A DNA stretch of 37,389 nt, taken from the IMG/VR virus record IMGVR_UViG_3300012944_000041, positions 1 through 37,389 of that record; one strand, 5' to 3'. Below, one piece after another: positions 1 through 8,675 of this stretch. A program made the translations under genes and the position numbers. Every line of letters begins with the position of its first letter. Position 1 is the first letter of the stretch. The stretch comes from a virus. A model generated the notes under the pieces. The model was not told where the DNA came from. It ran no database searches and was given only the letters and a program-made list of their open reading frames with translations.

Positions 1-56
1 CCGATTGCGCCTGCACTGGCGATCGCCCAGGCGATGAGCCGCTGCCACCAAGTCAT
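1..56 (-). CDS. Putative small membrane protein of the lysis cassette (C-terminal part lies outside the window)
   Basis: The gene starts with ATG at position 56 and runs off the left edge after 18 complete codons. The visible N-terminus, MTWWQRLIAWAIASAGAIG, has an aromatic/basic start followed by a hydrophobic stretch that looks like the beginning of a membrane helix. The ATG overlaps the endolysin stop codon in an ATGA junction, so translation is probably coupled to the endolysin. In phage lysis cassettes the gene after the endolysin is often an inner-membrane spanin (Rz-like), but a second holin or an unrelated membrane protein is equally possible from 19 residues. Confidence 0.5.
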   Translation of the reverse strand, partial: MTWWQRLIAWAIASAGAI

Positions 57-547
57 GAGCCGTCTCCTCTGGCCTCGCGCCATTTCGGATGCTGGACGTG
101 AGCACGGTCGGGGAAGCGGGGCCATCGGCCGCCCCACTCCATCCCTTCCTCGGTTGCCGCCGCGCCGATGATCGTGGACCAGCGGGGGTCGGCGTCGTGC
201 GCCCAATGGCGCTCTTGACCATGACCTTCGATGATCGCGATGTCGATTGCCTCGCCGAAGTTATGGGCCGAGTCGCCCGGAAGCGCACGCGTGATCACGC
301 GACCTATCTGGATCCAGTTCTTGGCGTCGAGCGCGCTGCCCCTGGGGTCAACCAGCTTGCGGCCCTGGGAGTAGAGCTCGAGCTGCTGCTGCATCGTCCG
401 CCGTCCATATACGAGCATGATCTCCACATCCTCATCGCGGCACCGATCGTCGGCGCGGATCAGGATGGCTTCGGCGATGGGGCGGAAGCGGATCGAGAGC
501 GAGTCGATCATTTCCATCTCGTGCTTGCTGAGGAGGCGGCTCGGCAT
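53..547 (-). CDS. Endolysin, peptidase M15 (L-alanyl-D-glutamate peptidase / VanY-like)
   Basis: This 164-aa protein most likely cuts the peptide stem of peptidoglycan to lyse the host. It has the M15C signature: SAHNFGEAID at residues 93-102, giving the zinc ligands H95 and D102, and FPDRAHVQ near residues 145-152 with the third ligand H150. EWGGRW (137-142) is the usual tryptophan/glycine run before the last motif. The length fits a single-domain enzyme without a cell-wall-binding domain. It has no signal peptide, so it would need the neighbouring holin to cross the membrane. It lies directly after the holin-like gene, with 3 nt between stop and start. Family assignment is confident; exact bond specificity is not. 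Confidence 0.9.
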   Translation of the reverse strand: MPSRLLSKHEMEMIDSLSIRFRPIAEAILIRADDRCRDEDVEIMLVYGRRTMQQQLELYSQGRKLVDPRGSALDAKNWIQIGRVITRALPGDSAHNFGEAIDIAIIEGHGQERHWAHDADPRWSTIIGAAATEEGMEWGGRWPRFPDRAHVQHPKWREARGDGS

Positions 548-550
548 TGA

Positions 551-802
551 TCAGCTCGGCGGGACAGAGCCCTGCACGGTCGCGGTAACGGTGGCCGAAT
601 TCGCCTTTGCCGCTTCCTTGGTACGATCGATCCAGCTCTGGCCGGCCAGCAGGATCGGTAGCCCGAGCGCGATCGCATCGGCGAGCTTGCTGGTCACGCC
701 CTCCGGAGCATCGAGGTAGACCATCGCGACCATGGAGATCAGCGTGATCAGGTAGATCAGATGCTTCTTCGACTGCCAGAGCTGTTGTTTGTCCTTGTCC
801 AT
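551..802 (-). CDS. Putative holin, two predicted membrane segments
   Basis: An 83-aa protein starting MDKDKQQLWQ. Two hydrophobic segments are visible, at about residues 14-30 and 41-57, joined by a short loop containing DAPEG. The tail (SWIDRTKEAAKANS) is charged. This size and topology, placed directly before the endolysin, fit a phage holin that permeabilises the inner membrane at the end of infection. The reading frame stays open far upstream, but that extension is the shadow of the preceding coiled-coil gene. ATG 802 was chosen because it sits in a TGATG junction with that gene's stop codon. Holins share little sequence, so the call rests on topology and position. Confidence 0.7.
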   Translation of the reverse strand: MDKDKQQLWQSKKHLIYLITLISMVAMVYLDAPEGVTSKLADAIALGLPILLAGQSWIDRTKEAAKANSATVTATVQGSVPPS

Positions 803-1128
803 CAGCGCCTCCGCTCGATCGTCACCTTGATCACCGCGACGTCCTGCTGCACAGCGGTGAGCTTGTCCCTGATCTCGTCGATGCGGGCGCCCGACGCCTT
901 GTCGGCTACTTCGTCGGAGAGCTTCTCGAGTTTCGTCTGCACCGCTTCGATCGCCTTCTCCGCCTCGGCGAGGCGGTAGTTGCCGACCGCATAACCGGTG
1001 GCGAGACCGAGCAGCGTGCCGACGACTGGGAGCCACCGGAGCACCATCGCGCCGAGCTTCTGGCCGAGATCGGCCGTCGTGTATTTCTCTCGCTGCGGCC
1101 GCAGATCGTCGGTGCGCTCCTCGGTCAT
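802..1128 (-). CDS. Membrane-anchored coiled-coil protein of the lysis region
   Basis: A 108-aa protein with a hydrophilic N-terminus, one hydrophobic segment at about residues 26-49 (MVLRWLPVVGTLLGLATGYA), and then a heptad-rich charged region to the C-terminus (about 53-105) with no helix breakers. Such single-span coiled-coil proteins occur in phage lysis and tail regions as i-spanins, antiholins or holin accessories. Here it lies between a lipoprotein gene and the holin-like gene, so an inner-membrane spanin partner of the lipoprotein is an attractive but unproven idea. ATG 1128 is preceded by an AGGAT-type ribosome-binding site and forms an ATGA overlap with the upstream lipoprotein gene. 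A longer in-frame start at 1191 would overlap that gene more and was rejected. Confidence 0.65.
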   Translation of the reverse strand: MTEERTDDLRPQREKYTTADLGQKLGAMVLRWLPVVGTLLGLATGYAVGNYRLAEAEKAIEAVQTKLEKLSDEVADKASGARIDEIRDKLTAVQQDVAVIKVTIERRR

Positions 1129-1343
1129 TGCTGCAATCCTAGACAGGATCGCTGCCCTTGCCAACACGAGGCCATCTCGCGGGAAATGCAAGTCGGCTCC
1201 GGCAGCAGGTCGCCATCATCGGTGCAGAAGCCCTGGACGCCGTTGAGGCATCTGCGGTACGCGCGCGAGCAGCCGTTCGGAGCCGAGCCCGGTCCGGCGC
1301 CGCAGCCGAGGAGGAGCGCCGCGGCGAGAAGGATGCGGGTCAA
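1125..1343 (-). CDS. Small cysteine-rich lipoprotein (possible outer-membrane spanin)
   Basis: A 72-aa protein with a textbook lipoprotein signal: MTR, a hydrophobic LLAAALLL core, and a lipobox ending in G13-C14. The mature part carries six more cysteines (C25, C32, C40, C52, C60, C67), consistent with up to three disulfides after export. Its position beside a membrane-anchored coiled-coil protein and the holin/endolysin pair would suit an o-spanin, but known o-spanins are not usually this cysteine-rich, so it could equally be a moron lipoprotein altering the host surface. The start is TTG at 1343; no ATG or GTG lies in frame before the lipobox. The stop overlaps the next start as ATGA. Confidence 0.65.
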   Translation of the reverse strand: MTRILLAAALLLGCGAGPGSAPNGCSRAYRRCLNGVQGFCTDDGDLLPEPTCISREMASCWQGQRSCLGLQQ

Positions 1344-1381
1344 GCGTCTCGTCCGTTCATGGCGCGCTCATCCTCCAATCC

Positions 1382-3082
1382 TCAAGGGCAGGACGCAGCG
1401 ATTGTAGGAACCGAAGCGTCGATCATGATGAAGCGTCGATAAAATCCGTTCACTCGCCAGAGCGCAAACGCTGGGTCTCCCATATCTATAGGCTGAAAGT
1501 TGCCGGCGATGTCCTGCGTGTTGCTCCCTGCGCCGGAGCCGGCGATCGTCCAGGATCGCGCGGAATGATAGGCGTAGAGGCACTCCTGGCTACCAGTGGC
1601 GCCGCCTCCCGGCAGATCGCAGGAGCCGTCTGGGAACGGGGCGCCGCCGGAGGTGTGGAGCTGACAGAATGCGCCGGAGCCTGGATTCGAAGAATAGAGC
1701 GATCCCGTTCGGGCGAAGTATATCCCAGCCGAGTTATGCATGATGTGGCAGCCCGTTGCGGTGGTGTCGCATGTCGTCAACGTGAAGTAGCTTGAGCTGA
1801 TTCCGTGTTCGAGTCGGATGTTCGAACCCGAAACCGGCCCGAAATCCCAGTTGTCATTGACTCCGTCGAAGCTGGCGCCGTTTGAGCCTTGATAGAGCGG
1901 CTCATCTCCCGCGGCATCGATGATCAGATTTCGGCCGAGGTGGCCTCGATTGTTTGGCCCACGATCGTTGATCGGAATCGCACATGCGATCGGGTCACCG
2001 GCGTTTGCTGCTGCGACAGTGCAAGCGGCGTCTGTGAACAGCGACGTCCCATTTGTTAGGCTGCGGAAATCGAAGGCTACGCCGCAGAAATTCACGCCGC
2101 ATCCATTCGTGGTGCTCGTCCTGACGAGAGAGATGCCTGCAGACTGATAAGGCGGATCGTATCCGCGCCAGTTGAGGATTTCTTGAGCGGTCTCAACATA
2201 GCGCGAGATCGAGATCTGTCCTAGATCGCATGCGCATGGCGATGTCCCAGCCGACGTGGCTCCGATGATCATCTCCGTGTTCGGCAGTCCAGGACTCAGC
2301 GCATTCGCGGTTCGCGTCATCGTTTCGGTGACACAGGATCCAGCGCTAGTCCCACAGGCTTGGAAAGATCCGTCAGATGCGCCTGCGGCTATGATAGTGA
2401 TCTCGCGGTCTCCACCGGCAATTGAGCAGGGAATCGATCCTGAGCTAGTATAGTCATAGATGTAGCTAGAGCCTGTCCCACGCATGACCTGTACGCGATA
2501 GCGATTGGTGCTCGCGCACCAGATAGAGACGCCGCGGTTAGCGCTCGTATTGTTCGCATTGTCGAATAGAACGCGCGTGGTCCCATCGCGGCCTGTCTGG
2601 CGATGCCGGAAGTGCCATGTCCAATTTGCAGTATCTCCCAGCCAGCGGAATGCGGTCGTATTCGACGGCGCTGCCGCGCCTGGGTTCAGACGCAAACGAT
2701 CATCTGTGCCGTCGAAGCTGAAACCCGTCCGAAAGCCAGCCGCGGCGACGGTAAGCAGAGGCCTTGTTACCGCTGTGCCTGCACGGAATTCAAACCCCTG
2801 CGCCGCATCGCTGACGCCGCCAAGTGGGTCACCTGCAGCAACTGGGCGCTGCGATGCCGCCGCAGTGGCGCTCTGAGATGTCATGTGCTCTAGGTAAGCC
2901 GTGTTGAGCGACAGCTCTGCGCCGCGAAGTTGATCCGGTGTGAAAGGAATCGCTGAAGTATCAGGGAACAAGAAATGCGTTCCGGTGGCCGCCCCGGCCA
3001 CGACCAACGCCAGGATGGCTCTACCGATCCAGTTTGTCTGCGCGTTTGCTTGGACCAATTTCCAGAGCTCCTCAGCTATCAT
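1382..3082 (-). CDS. Cysteine-rich protein with two LamG/concanavalin-like domains and an N-terminal hydrophobic segment
   Basis: A 566-aa protein. Residues 20-39 form one hydrophobic segment (GRAILALVVAGAATGTHFLF). Two beta-rich regions follow, each opened by a LamG-type signature: FDGTDDRL near residue 123 and FDGVNDNWDF near residue 410. These suggest two laminin-G-like sandwiches of the kind that bind carbohydrate. Sixteen cysteines are spread over residues about 190-565. Position after the fibre genes and before lysis suggests a receptor-binding or accessory tail protein. However, a membrane segment and many cysteines are unusual for a virion protein assembled in the cytoplasm, so an exported or membrane-anchored product is a real alternative. 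It overlaps the preceding gene by 11 nt. Confidence 0.6.
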   Translation of the reverse strand: MIAEELWKLVQANAQTNWIGRAILALVVAGAATGTHFLFPDTSAIPFTPDQLRGAELSLNTAYLEHMTSQSATAAASQRPVAAGDPLGGVSDAAQGFEFRAGTAVTRPLLTVAAAGFRTGFSFDGTDDRLRLNPGAAAPSNTTAFRWLGDTANWTWHFRHRQTGRDGTTRVLFDNANNTSANRGVSIWCASTNRYRVQVMRGTGSSYIYDYTSSGSIPCSIAGGDREITIIAAGASDGSFQACGTSAGSCVTETMTRTANALSPGLPNTEMIIGATSAGTSPCACDLGQISISRYVETAQEILNWRGYDPPYQSAGISLVRTSTTNGCGVNFCGVAFDFRSLTNGTSLFTDAACTVAAANAGDPIACAIPINDRGPNNRGHLGRNLIIDAAGDEPLYQGSNGASFDGVNDNWDFGPVSGSNIRLEHGISSSYFTLTTCDTTATGCHIMHNSAGIYFARTGSLYSSNPGSGAFCQLHTSGGAPFPDGSCDLPGGGATGSQECLYAYHSARSWTIAGSGAGSNTQDIAGNFQPIDMGDPAFALWRVNGFYRRFIMIDASVPTIAASCP

Positions 3083-3467
3083 TGAAGTCGAGGCGTAGAG
3101 TCCCGGCCCCTGCGCCGCTGGTGAACCGGACGCGCAGAAAGCCTGGCACCGGGAAATTCATTTGGATGTCTTGCAGGTCATCTCGCGCCGGAGCGCCGGC
3201 AGCGATGGCGAGCGTCGTCGCCGGTGAAGCGGTCGTGCCGAGGTTGAGCGGCTGCTCATGCGCCGCGTCAGTGGTGGTGTGCGGCTGCGCGGCTACCGCG
3301 GTCCCGCCGCCATCGACGCGCTGAACGGACAGCGTCCCGGCCACGTCACTGCGCGCAGCGATCGTTCCGACGATGGAGCCATCGCGGGGCCTCCAGTCGA
3401 TGTTGATCGTGGCGCCGACCCCGAACGCGAGCGCTCTGGTCCCTGGTCCTGTCATCGGGCTTGGCAT
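3072..3467 (-). CDS. Hypothetical beta-rich virion-region protein
   Basis: A 131-aa protein I cannot assign to a family. It is rich in Gly, Ala, Thr and Val and poor in charged residues, with alternating patterns typical of beta-structure, for example ATINIDW and FLRVRFTSGAGAGTLRLDF at the C-terminus. It lies between the fibre gene and the LamG protein, so a tail-tip or fibre accessory role is a guess from position. A strong ribosome-binding site (AAGGAG, 6 nt before the ATG) supports the start. The 3' end overlaps the LamG gene by 11 nt. Confidence 0.55.
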   Translation of the reverse strand: MPSPMTGPGTRALAFGVGATINIDWRPRDGSIVGTIAARSDVAGTLSVQRVDGGGTAVAAQPHTTTDAAHEQPLNLGTTASPATTLAIAAGAPARDDLQDIQMNFPVPGFLRVRFTSGAGAGTLRLDFNDS

Positions 3468-3497
3468 TACTTTCTCCTTATCGGTTGCTTTCGTCGC

Positions 3498-4997
3498 CTA
3501 AGCAAGCGGCGACTCCTCGTACATCGACATTATGTCCAGCGCAACTGCGCCAGGGGTGCCGCTGCCATTGTTGCTGAGATGGATCTGTCCGGAGAGAAAC
3601 GTGGTGCTGGTCGGGAGCTGCGAGCTGATCGTGCCATTGGCCTCGTGCGCATTCACGATCTCACGTACCCAATAGGTGAACGTGCCGCCGTTCGGCGGCG
3701 CCTGGAAGATCACGTGGTAGACGTTCGAGGTGCTGCTCTTGGCGAAGTTGCTGCCGAGGTCCGCGGCGCTGACAATGTTTCCTGCGCTGTCGTTCGAGTA
3801 GATGTGCAGGTTCGAATCGCCTGAGTCGCATCCCACGAACACGGTGTCGGTGGTGGCGAGCGGAGACGAGTACCCTGTCGGCGCCGCGTTGAAGGCGTGG
3901 ATCCCGACTTCAAAACTCATAGTCGTCAGCGTCGTCGAGATGGCGAAGATAGCCTCGAAGAAGATCCCGCCGAGACCAGCGCCGTTGCCGCGCCACAAGA
4001 AGTTGGCGGAAGACGACCCGTGCATGGTCCAACCTGCCGTGGCATTGGCACCGGTGCCAGTCGTGTTGCTCTGCCGCGTCAGCGACTGACGATAGGAAGC
4101 GGTGGACCGCGTCCCGAAAGCTTGGGTCCCACCGGTATTCTGTTGCCCTGCATTGCCAATCGCCACCATCGCGGTGCCCGCATTGGTTGGGGCGGAAAGG
4201 AGGCCGAACTGACGATTGCTTATCGGCGCGAAGGGCCGCGCTATGTTTTGGATGGCGGCCGCGCTGTGCAGCGGCACAGCGCCGACAGTAGCATCGTCGG
4301 TCCACGTCGGGGCTCCCGACCCATGCTCGGTCAGCACGCGGCCGGTGTTTGGGCCAGGCGCCAAAAGCACCCAGCCAGACGCTCCGGAGCCGCTGCTGCG
4401 ATAGAGAATGGCGCCCGCGGTTGAGCCGATGAGGTCCAGGGCCTCGCTAGGATAGTAGCCAACGATAGTAGAAATCGTCGAGCGCGCGATCAGCTGCGAC
4501 GCGCCGATGCTTGTAATTGGCAGCACGGTCGGTCCGCCGGTCTCGAGCAGCGCGACAACCTCAGCCGTAGCCTGGACCTCCCCCGATGGGTTGGTGAACG
4601 CCCACTCGATCGTGTTCGAGTCGAGGAAGTCGAGCGTGTCTTCGGTGCCTTCGGTCGTGCTGTTGTTGTGGCGGACCGTTAGCGTGCCGCCGCCGGTGAT
4701 GTCCGAGAGCAATGCGAGCTGGCCGTCAATATCCGGCCACTCGAGATGAATTTCGGTGACTATTTCGGCGCCTGTGACGAATGTCGAAGGCGTCAGGCTT
4801 CGCGTGACGGTGAGCGTACCAAGCGTGTCGCCATCTACCTCAATCTCCTCAGTCGCTCCGCCGCCGCGGATCTGCGCGACATATGGGAATCGGTTCGGCA
4901 GATTGAGATGCGTGCCGGTCTGAAGCGTGATGTCGGTTTCGACTGCATCGAGATCCTCGGCTGTGAAGGCGCGGGTGAGGATCGTGAATCCAAGCAT
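3498..4997 (-). CDS. Putative tail fibre / tip protein
   Basis: A 499-aa protein in the usual place for a fibre, directly after the tail hub gene. The N-terminal ~90 residues contain a compact region with LPNRFPYVAQI and TLTVTRSLTPST, resembling the virion-attachment part of many phage fibres. The middle is low-complexity, rich in Ser/Thr/Ala/Gly (SSGSGASGWV, repeated Asn/Thr tracts), and the C-terminal ~200 residues look like a beta-sandwich (FEVGIHAFNA, YHVIFQAPPNGGTFTYWV). No catalytic motif was recognised. The likely role is host recognition. Identification rests on composition and gene order. Confidence 0.65.
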   Translation of the reverse strand: MLGFTILTRAFTAEDLDAVETDITLQTGTHLNLPNRFPYVAQIRGGGATEEIEVDGDTLGTLTVTRSLTPSTFVTGAEIVTEIHLEWPDIDGQLALLSDITGGGTLTVRHNNSTTEGTEDTLDFLDSNTIEWAFTNPSGEVQATAEVVALLETGGPTVLPITSIGASQLIARSTISTIVGYYPSEALDLIGSTAGAILYRSSGSGASGWVLLAPGPNTGRVLTEHGSGAPTWTDDATVGAVPLHSAAAIQNIARPFAPISNRQFGLLSAPTNAGTAMVAIGNAGQQNTGGTQAFGTRSTASYRQSLTRQSNTTGTGANATAGWTMHGSSSANFLWRGNGAGLGGIFFEAIFAISTTLTTMSFEVGIHAFNAAPTGYSSPLATTDTVFVGCDSGDSNLHIYSNDSAGNIVSAADLGSNFAKSSTSNVYHVIFQAPPNGGTFTYWVREIVNAHEANGTISSQLPTSTTFLSGQIHLSNNGSGTPGAVALDIMSMYEESPLA

Positions 4998-5000
4998 CGA

Positions 5001-7751
5001 TCAGGGGCCCGGGTAGTTGTTTGAGAAGATGGGGTCGATCGCTGCATAGCCGGCTGCAACCAGGTCACAGTGACCGATCACGTCGGTATACTGACGCGGG
5101 AATGGCCACCAGTTGCGTAGCCCGAGTCCTGTCGACCGCAGCGCTCTTGGCCTATTGTCGACGGTGCGAAAGTTCCAATTGTCAGCTGAGCCCATGGCCT
5201 GAGCGCAGATCGCAGGATGCGCGATGTATGAGCCACCGAATGCGTCCGTGCCATCACCAGCGGCGCCGATCTGAAGAACGGAAGTGCCGGTCGTGAACGA
5301 TGCAGGTATCGATCCTGTTGTCGTGGTGTTGATGACTACACCATCCACCACCAATACCGAGCTCCCGGCAAGCACCGACCACATCACATGCATCCACCGC
5401 GCAGTTTGGAAGGTGATGTTGGTGGTTATGTAATTTGAGGAATCAGAAACAGAGCTCGCCACGTAGAGGCGTAAGGCGCCTAGCCTTGTCACCGCCAGGC
5501 GCCAAACATGCTGCCCCCCCTGGTACCGTCCCATCGGAGAGCCGCCGACCAAACTCTCTAGATAGATCCAGCAGGACAGCGTGAGCGCATTGGTCAGATC
5601 CATCGCTGCTGCATTGTATGGCGTCTCGAGGTAGCGCGTCTCAGGTCTGATATCTGTGTTGGAGATCGTCGAGTGAAAGTAGACCGAAGCGCGGACGCCA
5701 GGATACTCGACCGGATTCTCTGGCACCGAAACGATCGGAACTTGCGGCGTGATGACGCTCGGCGTGGTTTGGTAGACCCATCCAAGCGTCCAGTCGATCC
5801 GGTTGCCGTTCAGTTTCTTGGCGATCGGTCGCCACACCACGTCAGAAGTGGCGCCTTCTTCCGGGCAGCCCTCGAAAAGGCAAGCCGGGTGATCGAAGCT
5901 AATCAGATCTCCAAGTTGGATGTCGGCCTCGCTCATCGGCGTAGAAAGCGAAACGACAGGGAGCCCGTTGGTGAAGCGAATCCTGTCCTGTGCCATTTGA
6001 ACCGCGATCGTGATGTCGTAGATGACGGCACCATCTGATAGCGGCAGAGCGGTGCTTCCGAAGTGGCCACGCTCGACGGTGAAGAGCGCGATCGACGGAT
6101 ACGTGTATGGCGAGCCGAGAGGGAACGGAATTGCCTGCGGCCCAGGCTCAGCGGCGAACAGACCAGAGGTGGCGCTGATCGCGGTGACGCGCATGAACTC
6201 GATCGCCTGATCATAATCCGCATTCATCACCAAGAGGTATCCGTAGCGACCGGCGCTTGGATTGATCTGATCCTCTGGATACTGCTCCGGGTTCAAGTAG
6301 CCCACGCCATCGGCCAGCGCTCCGTCGGCGGTGACCAATGGGTAGCTCACCGTCGTAGGCGTTACCGCGGTGACCTGCACGGCCGTCGCTGCATTCACGC
6401 TCATATCGCTGGTCGTGAGCCATGCGCCGATGATGAACGGATTTTGATAGCCGGCAGCAAGAGTGGCCGTGGCAACATTGGACGTCACGGAAACCGAGGC
6501 CGTGAGCGCGCCGCCGATGACGATGCCGCCGCTGTTGGCGGAGCGGTATCCGTGCGCCCAGCGGGCGCCGCAGAAGCCGAGCATGCTGGGGTTATAGACA
6601 GAGATCGTCGTTGCCGAGCTTGACACCGAACCGAACAGCACCGACCAAACGCGGAGCCATGGCGAGGTCAGAGACTTTTGAAAGAAGGCCTCATCCCATC
6701 CCGGCGCCGCGTGATTCAATTGGCTGTTGGGATCTTCAATGCGGTACGTCCGCTGCGACGGTGGATTGTGCCCAGATTGGCTCGGGTGCCCGATGGTGCT
6801 GCTAGCGCCGACCTCGATCTCGAGCGAATTGCAGATCTTGTCGGCGATGCTGTTGAGCCTGAAGTTGGCAACCTTGTTGCGGGTCCAGTGGCGGACAGGG
6901 AGGCCGGTGCCTGTGAAGCGCGACTGCGTGAGCCTGCCCTGTTCATCGGTTCGCGCCGTTGCGTAGGATAGGACCAGTAGTTCCTGGATCAGCCCCCAGC
7001 CTTCCGCCGGCGTATCGAGCAGGCCGCCCTTATCCTTGGTGTCGGTTACGAGCCAGGTCTGGCCGAAGGCGCGGCCCATCTCTCCGCGCGCCGCCGCGGT
7101 GTAGTTGGCCTGCACCTCGATGTGCCGCGACCCCTCCCAGCGTGAAAGATTCCAGTGACTGATGGCGGTGTCGTCGCGCCATTGGAATGAGTCCTCATCC
7201 CAGAGCTCGGGCGGCACATGACCGAGACGCGAGTCCGATACGCCAGCGGTCGCGCTGTTGGCCATGATGTCGCGGACGATCTCGGTCGGGTGCTGCGATA
7301 TCCAGCCGCCCTTGATCAGGATACTTGAGAGGTAGCCGAACCCGTCTTGACCATGGACCGTGAGCTCGCCTTTGTCGTCTCCGGTGACGTCCTTGATGGT
7401 GCCGCACCAGTACGGGATGAAGTCGACAGCGAAGTCGTTCATGGCAGGCGTGCCGAGATGGATAGTCATCAGCTGCCCAATCAGGAAATTGGCTCGGAGC
7501 AATGCCTTGATCGCTCCGTCGGCGCGGAAGGTCACGCTGTGCTCACCGACCGTGGTCTCGCCGGTGAAGTCATCGAGGTCGAAGCTGCCATCGTTCACCG
7601 ATAGCACGCTTGGTGGATAGTCGAAGATCGACGTCTCTCCGTCACAGAAGTAGAAGGTCCCGTCGGCGGTATCGATCTGCACGACGCGGCGGATGTCCGC
7701 GTCTGGTCGCGCCATCTCCGCGCGCCACCTGGCCGATGTCGTCCAGACCAC
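5001..7751 (-). CDS. Tail hub / central tail protein with C-terminal LamG-like domain
   Basis: The largest protein in the window, 916 aa. Residues 1 to about 650 have the character of a phage tail hub: a start that evaluates flux-like segments (DTADGTFYFCDGE, VTFRADGAIKALL), a PYWCGTIKDV stretch and a late QLGDLISFDHP segment seen in hub proteins that form the tail-tip ring. From about residue 707 a LamG/concanavalin-like sandwich begins (MDLTNALTLSCWIYLESL, then WRLAVT, WMHVMWSV and SSVLVVDGVVI), which usually binds sugars. The start is GTG 7751, with GAGGG about 7 nt upstream and only 3 nt after the previous stop. The fusion of hub and LamG would place a glycan-binding module at the tail tip (inference). 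Confidence 0.7.
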   Translation of the reverse strand: MVWTTSARWRAEMARPDADIRRVVQIDTADGTFYFCDGETSIFDYPPSVLSVNDGSFDLDDFTGETTVGEHSVTFRADGAIKALLRANFLIGQLMTIHLGTPAMNDFAVDFIPYWCGTIKDVTGDDKGELTVHGQDGFGYLSSILIKGGWISQHPTEIVRDIMANSATAGVSDSRLGHVPPELWDEDSFQWRDDTAISHWNLSRWEGSRHIEVQANYTAAARGEMGRAFGQTWLVTDTKDKGGLLDTPAEGWGLIQELLVLSYATARTDEQGRLTQSRFTGTGLPVRHWTRNKVANFRLNSIADKICNSLEIEVGASSTIGHPSQSGHNPPSQRTYRIEDPNSQLNHAAPGWDEAFFQKSLTSPWLRVWSVLFGSVSSSATTISVYNPSMLGFCGARWAHGYRSANSGGIVIGGALTASVSVTSNVATATLAAGYQNPFIIGAWLTTSDMSVNAATAVQVTAVTPTTVSYPLVTADGALADGVGYLNPEQYPEDQINPSAGRYGYLLVMNADYDQAIEFMRVTAISATSGLFAAEPGPQAIPFPLGSPYTYPSIALFTVERGHFGSTALPLSDGAVIYDITIAVQMAQDRIRFTNGLPVVSLSTPMSEADIQLGDLISFDHPACLFEGCPEEGATSDVVWRPIAKKLNGNRIDWTLGWVYQTTPSVITPQVPIVSVPENPVEYPGVRASVYFHSTISNTDIRPETRYLETPYNAAAMDLTNALTLSCWIYLESLVGGSPMGRYQGGQHVWRLAVTRLGALRLYVASSVSDSSNYITTNITFQTARWMHVMWSVLAGSSVLVVDGVVINTTTTGSIPASFTTGTSVLQIGAAGDGTDAFGGSYIAHPAICAQAMGSADNWNFRTVDNRPRALRSTGLGLRNWWPFPRQYTDVIGHCDLVAAGYAAIDPIFSNNYPGP

Positions 7752-7754
7752 CGG

Positions 7755-8675
7755 CTAGCCCTCCTTCGAGACGAACGGAAGCTGCTCGACGATCGGGATC
7801 GTCACCTCCTGCTCAGTGCCTGAGATGGGGACGACGGATAGGGCCGGCTCGGTGCGCGCGAAATAGCACGATGCCGCCGAGCTCGACGGCGCAGGCGCCC
7901 AGAGGAAGGGATGCAGTCCGTAGCTCGTCCCAGCGAACCAGGTGCGGAATTGGTCAGCGTAGACGGTGCTGTCGGGACGCCACCGAGGCCCGAATGCGAG
8001 TCTACCGGTATAGATCGACGTCAGCCGCTCCGGTCCGAAGTCAGTCTCGAGCACATCGATCTGACTCTCAAGCTGGCTCTCATCCACCGGCGTCTCCGGT
8101 CGGTTGGGCAGAGCGGTTCGTATGCCGAGGAAGATCTCTGCGAGCTGCGGCGGCGGCGCCGGAGAGGTGGCGTTGTAGACGATGACGATCCTGGCGAAGT
8201 CGACCGCGCTGTAGCGCTGGAACGTCCCAGTTGCGTGGTCTAGCCCGAACGATGCGAGGCGCCGCGTGAGCCCGGTGGTCCATCGGTAGATGATCTGATT
8301 GTTGCTCGTGAATGATAGATCGTTGGCGATCTCGAGTCGGATCTCGAAGCTGACACCGCTCTGCGAGAGCAGGTCGAAGTTGTGTCCAAGGATTGCAGCA
8401 TGGTCGAAAGTTGCCGCGCTGAGCTGGAAGATCAAGCAATGCGTGATCGGTCCTGTTTCTTCCTGCGGCCGCGTCAGCAAATAGCCGGCATCGTCGTAGG
8501 CTCGCGCGCCTGGGAAGAATGGCTCGGTGGTATCCGGGTCGACGCCGTCACCGCTCACATTCCAGATCGGGTCAGCGATCGAGGTCTGCAGAGCATTGCG
8601 ATAGCCCAAGATCGGCAGGTCGGCAGCGAGCCTAGTCAGCTCGGTCGCGGTGAGATTTGCGCTCGTCCAAGGCAT
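7755..8675 (-). CDS. Distal-tail-like protein, second copy of a tandem paralogous pair
   Basis: A 306-aa protein homologous to its upstream neighbour (8675-9577). Shared landmarks run along the full length: an N-terminal MxWxxAxL start with a DLPxL segment, a central AILxHNxD motif, a WF/WWA-G-YG-PFL-P segment and a C-terminal ending EQxPF(V/I)S. Neither contains catalytic motifs. Location right after the tape measure and before the hub is where siphophages encode distal-tail and tail-tip attachment proteins, so both copies probably build the tail tip. The start ATG overlaps the stop of the first copy as TGATG, and a GGGAG ribosome-binding site lies upstream. The duplication itself is a direct observation; the structural role is inferred. 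Confidence 0.65.
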   Translation of the reverse strand: MPWTSANLTATELTRLAADLPILGYRNALQTSIADPIWNVSGDGVDPDTTEPFFPGARAYDDAGYLLTRPQEETGPITHCLIFQLSAATFDHAAILGHNFDLLSQSGVSFEIRLEIANDLSFTSNNQIIYRWTTGLTRRLASFGLDHATGTFQRYSAVDFARIVIVYNATSPAPPPQLAEIFLGIRTALPNRPETPVDESQLESQIDVLETDFGPERLTSIYTGRLAFGPRWRPDSTVYADQFRTWFAGTSYGLHPFLWAPAPSSSAASCYFARTEPALSVVPISGTEQEVTIPIVEQLPFVSKEG

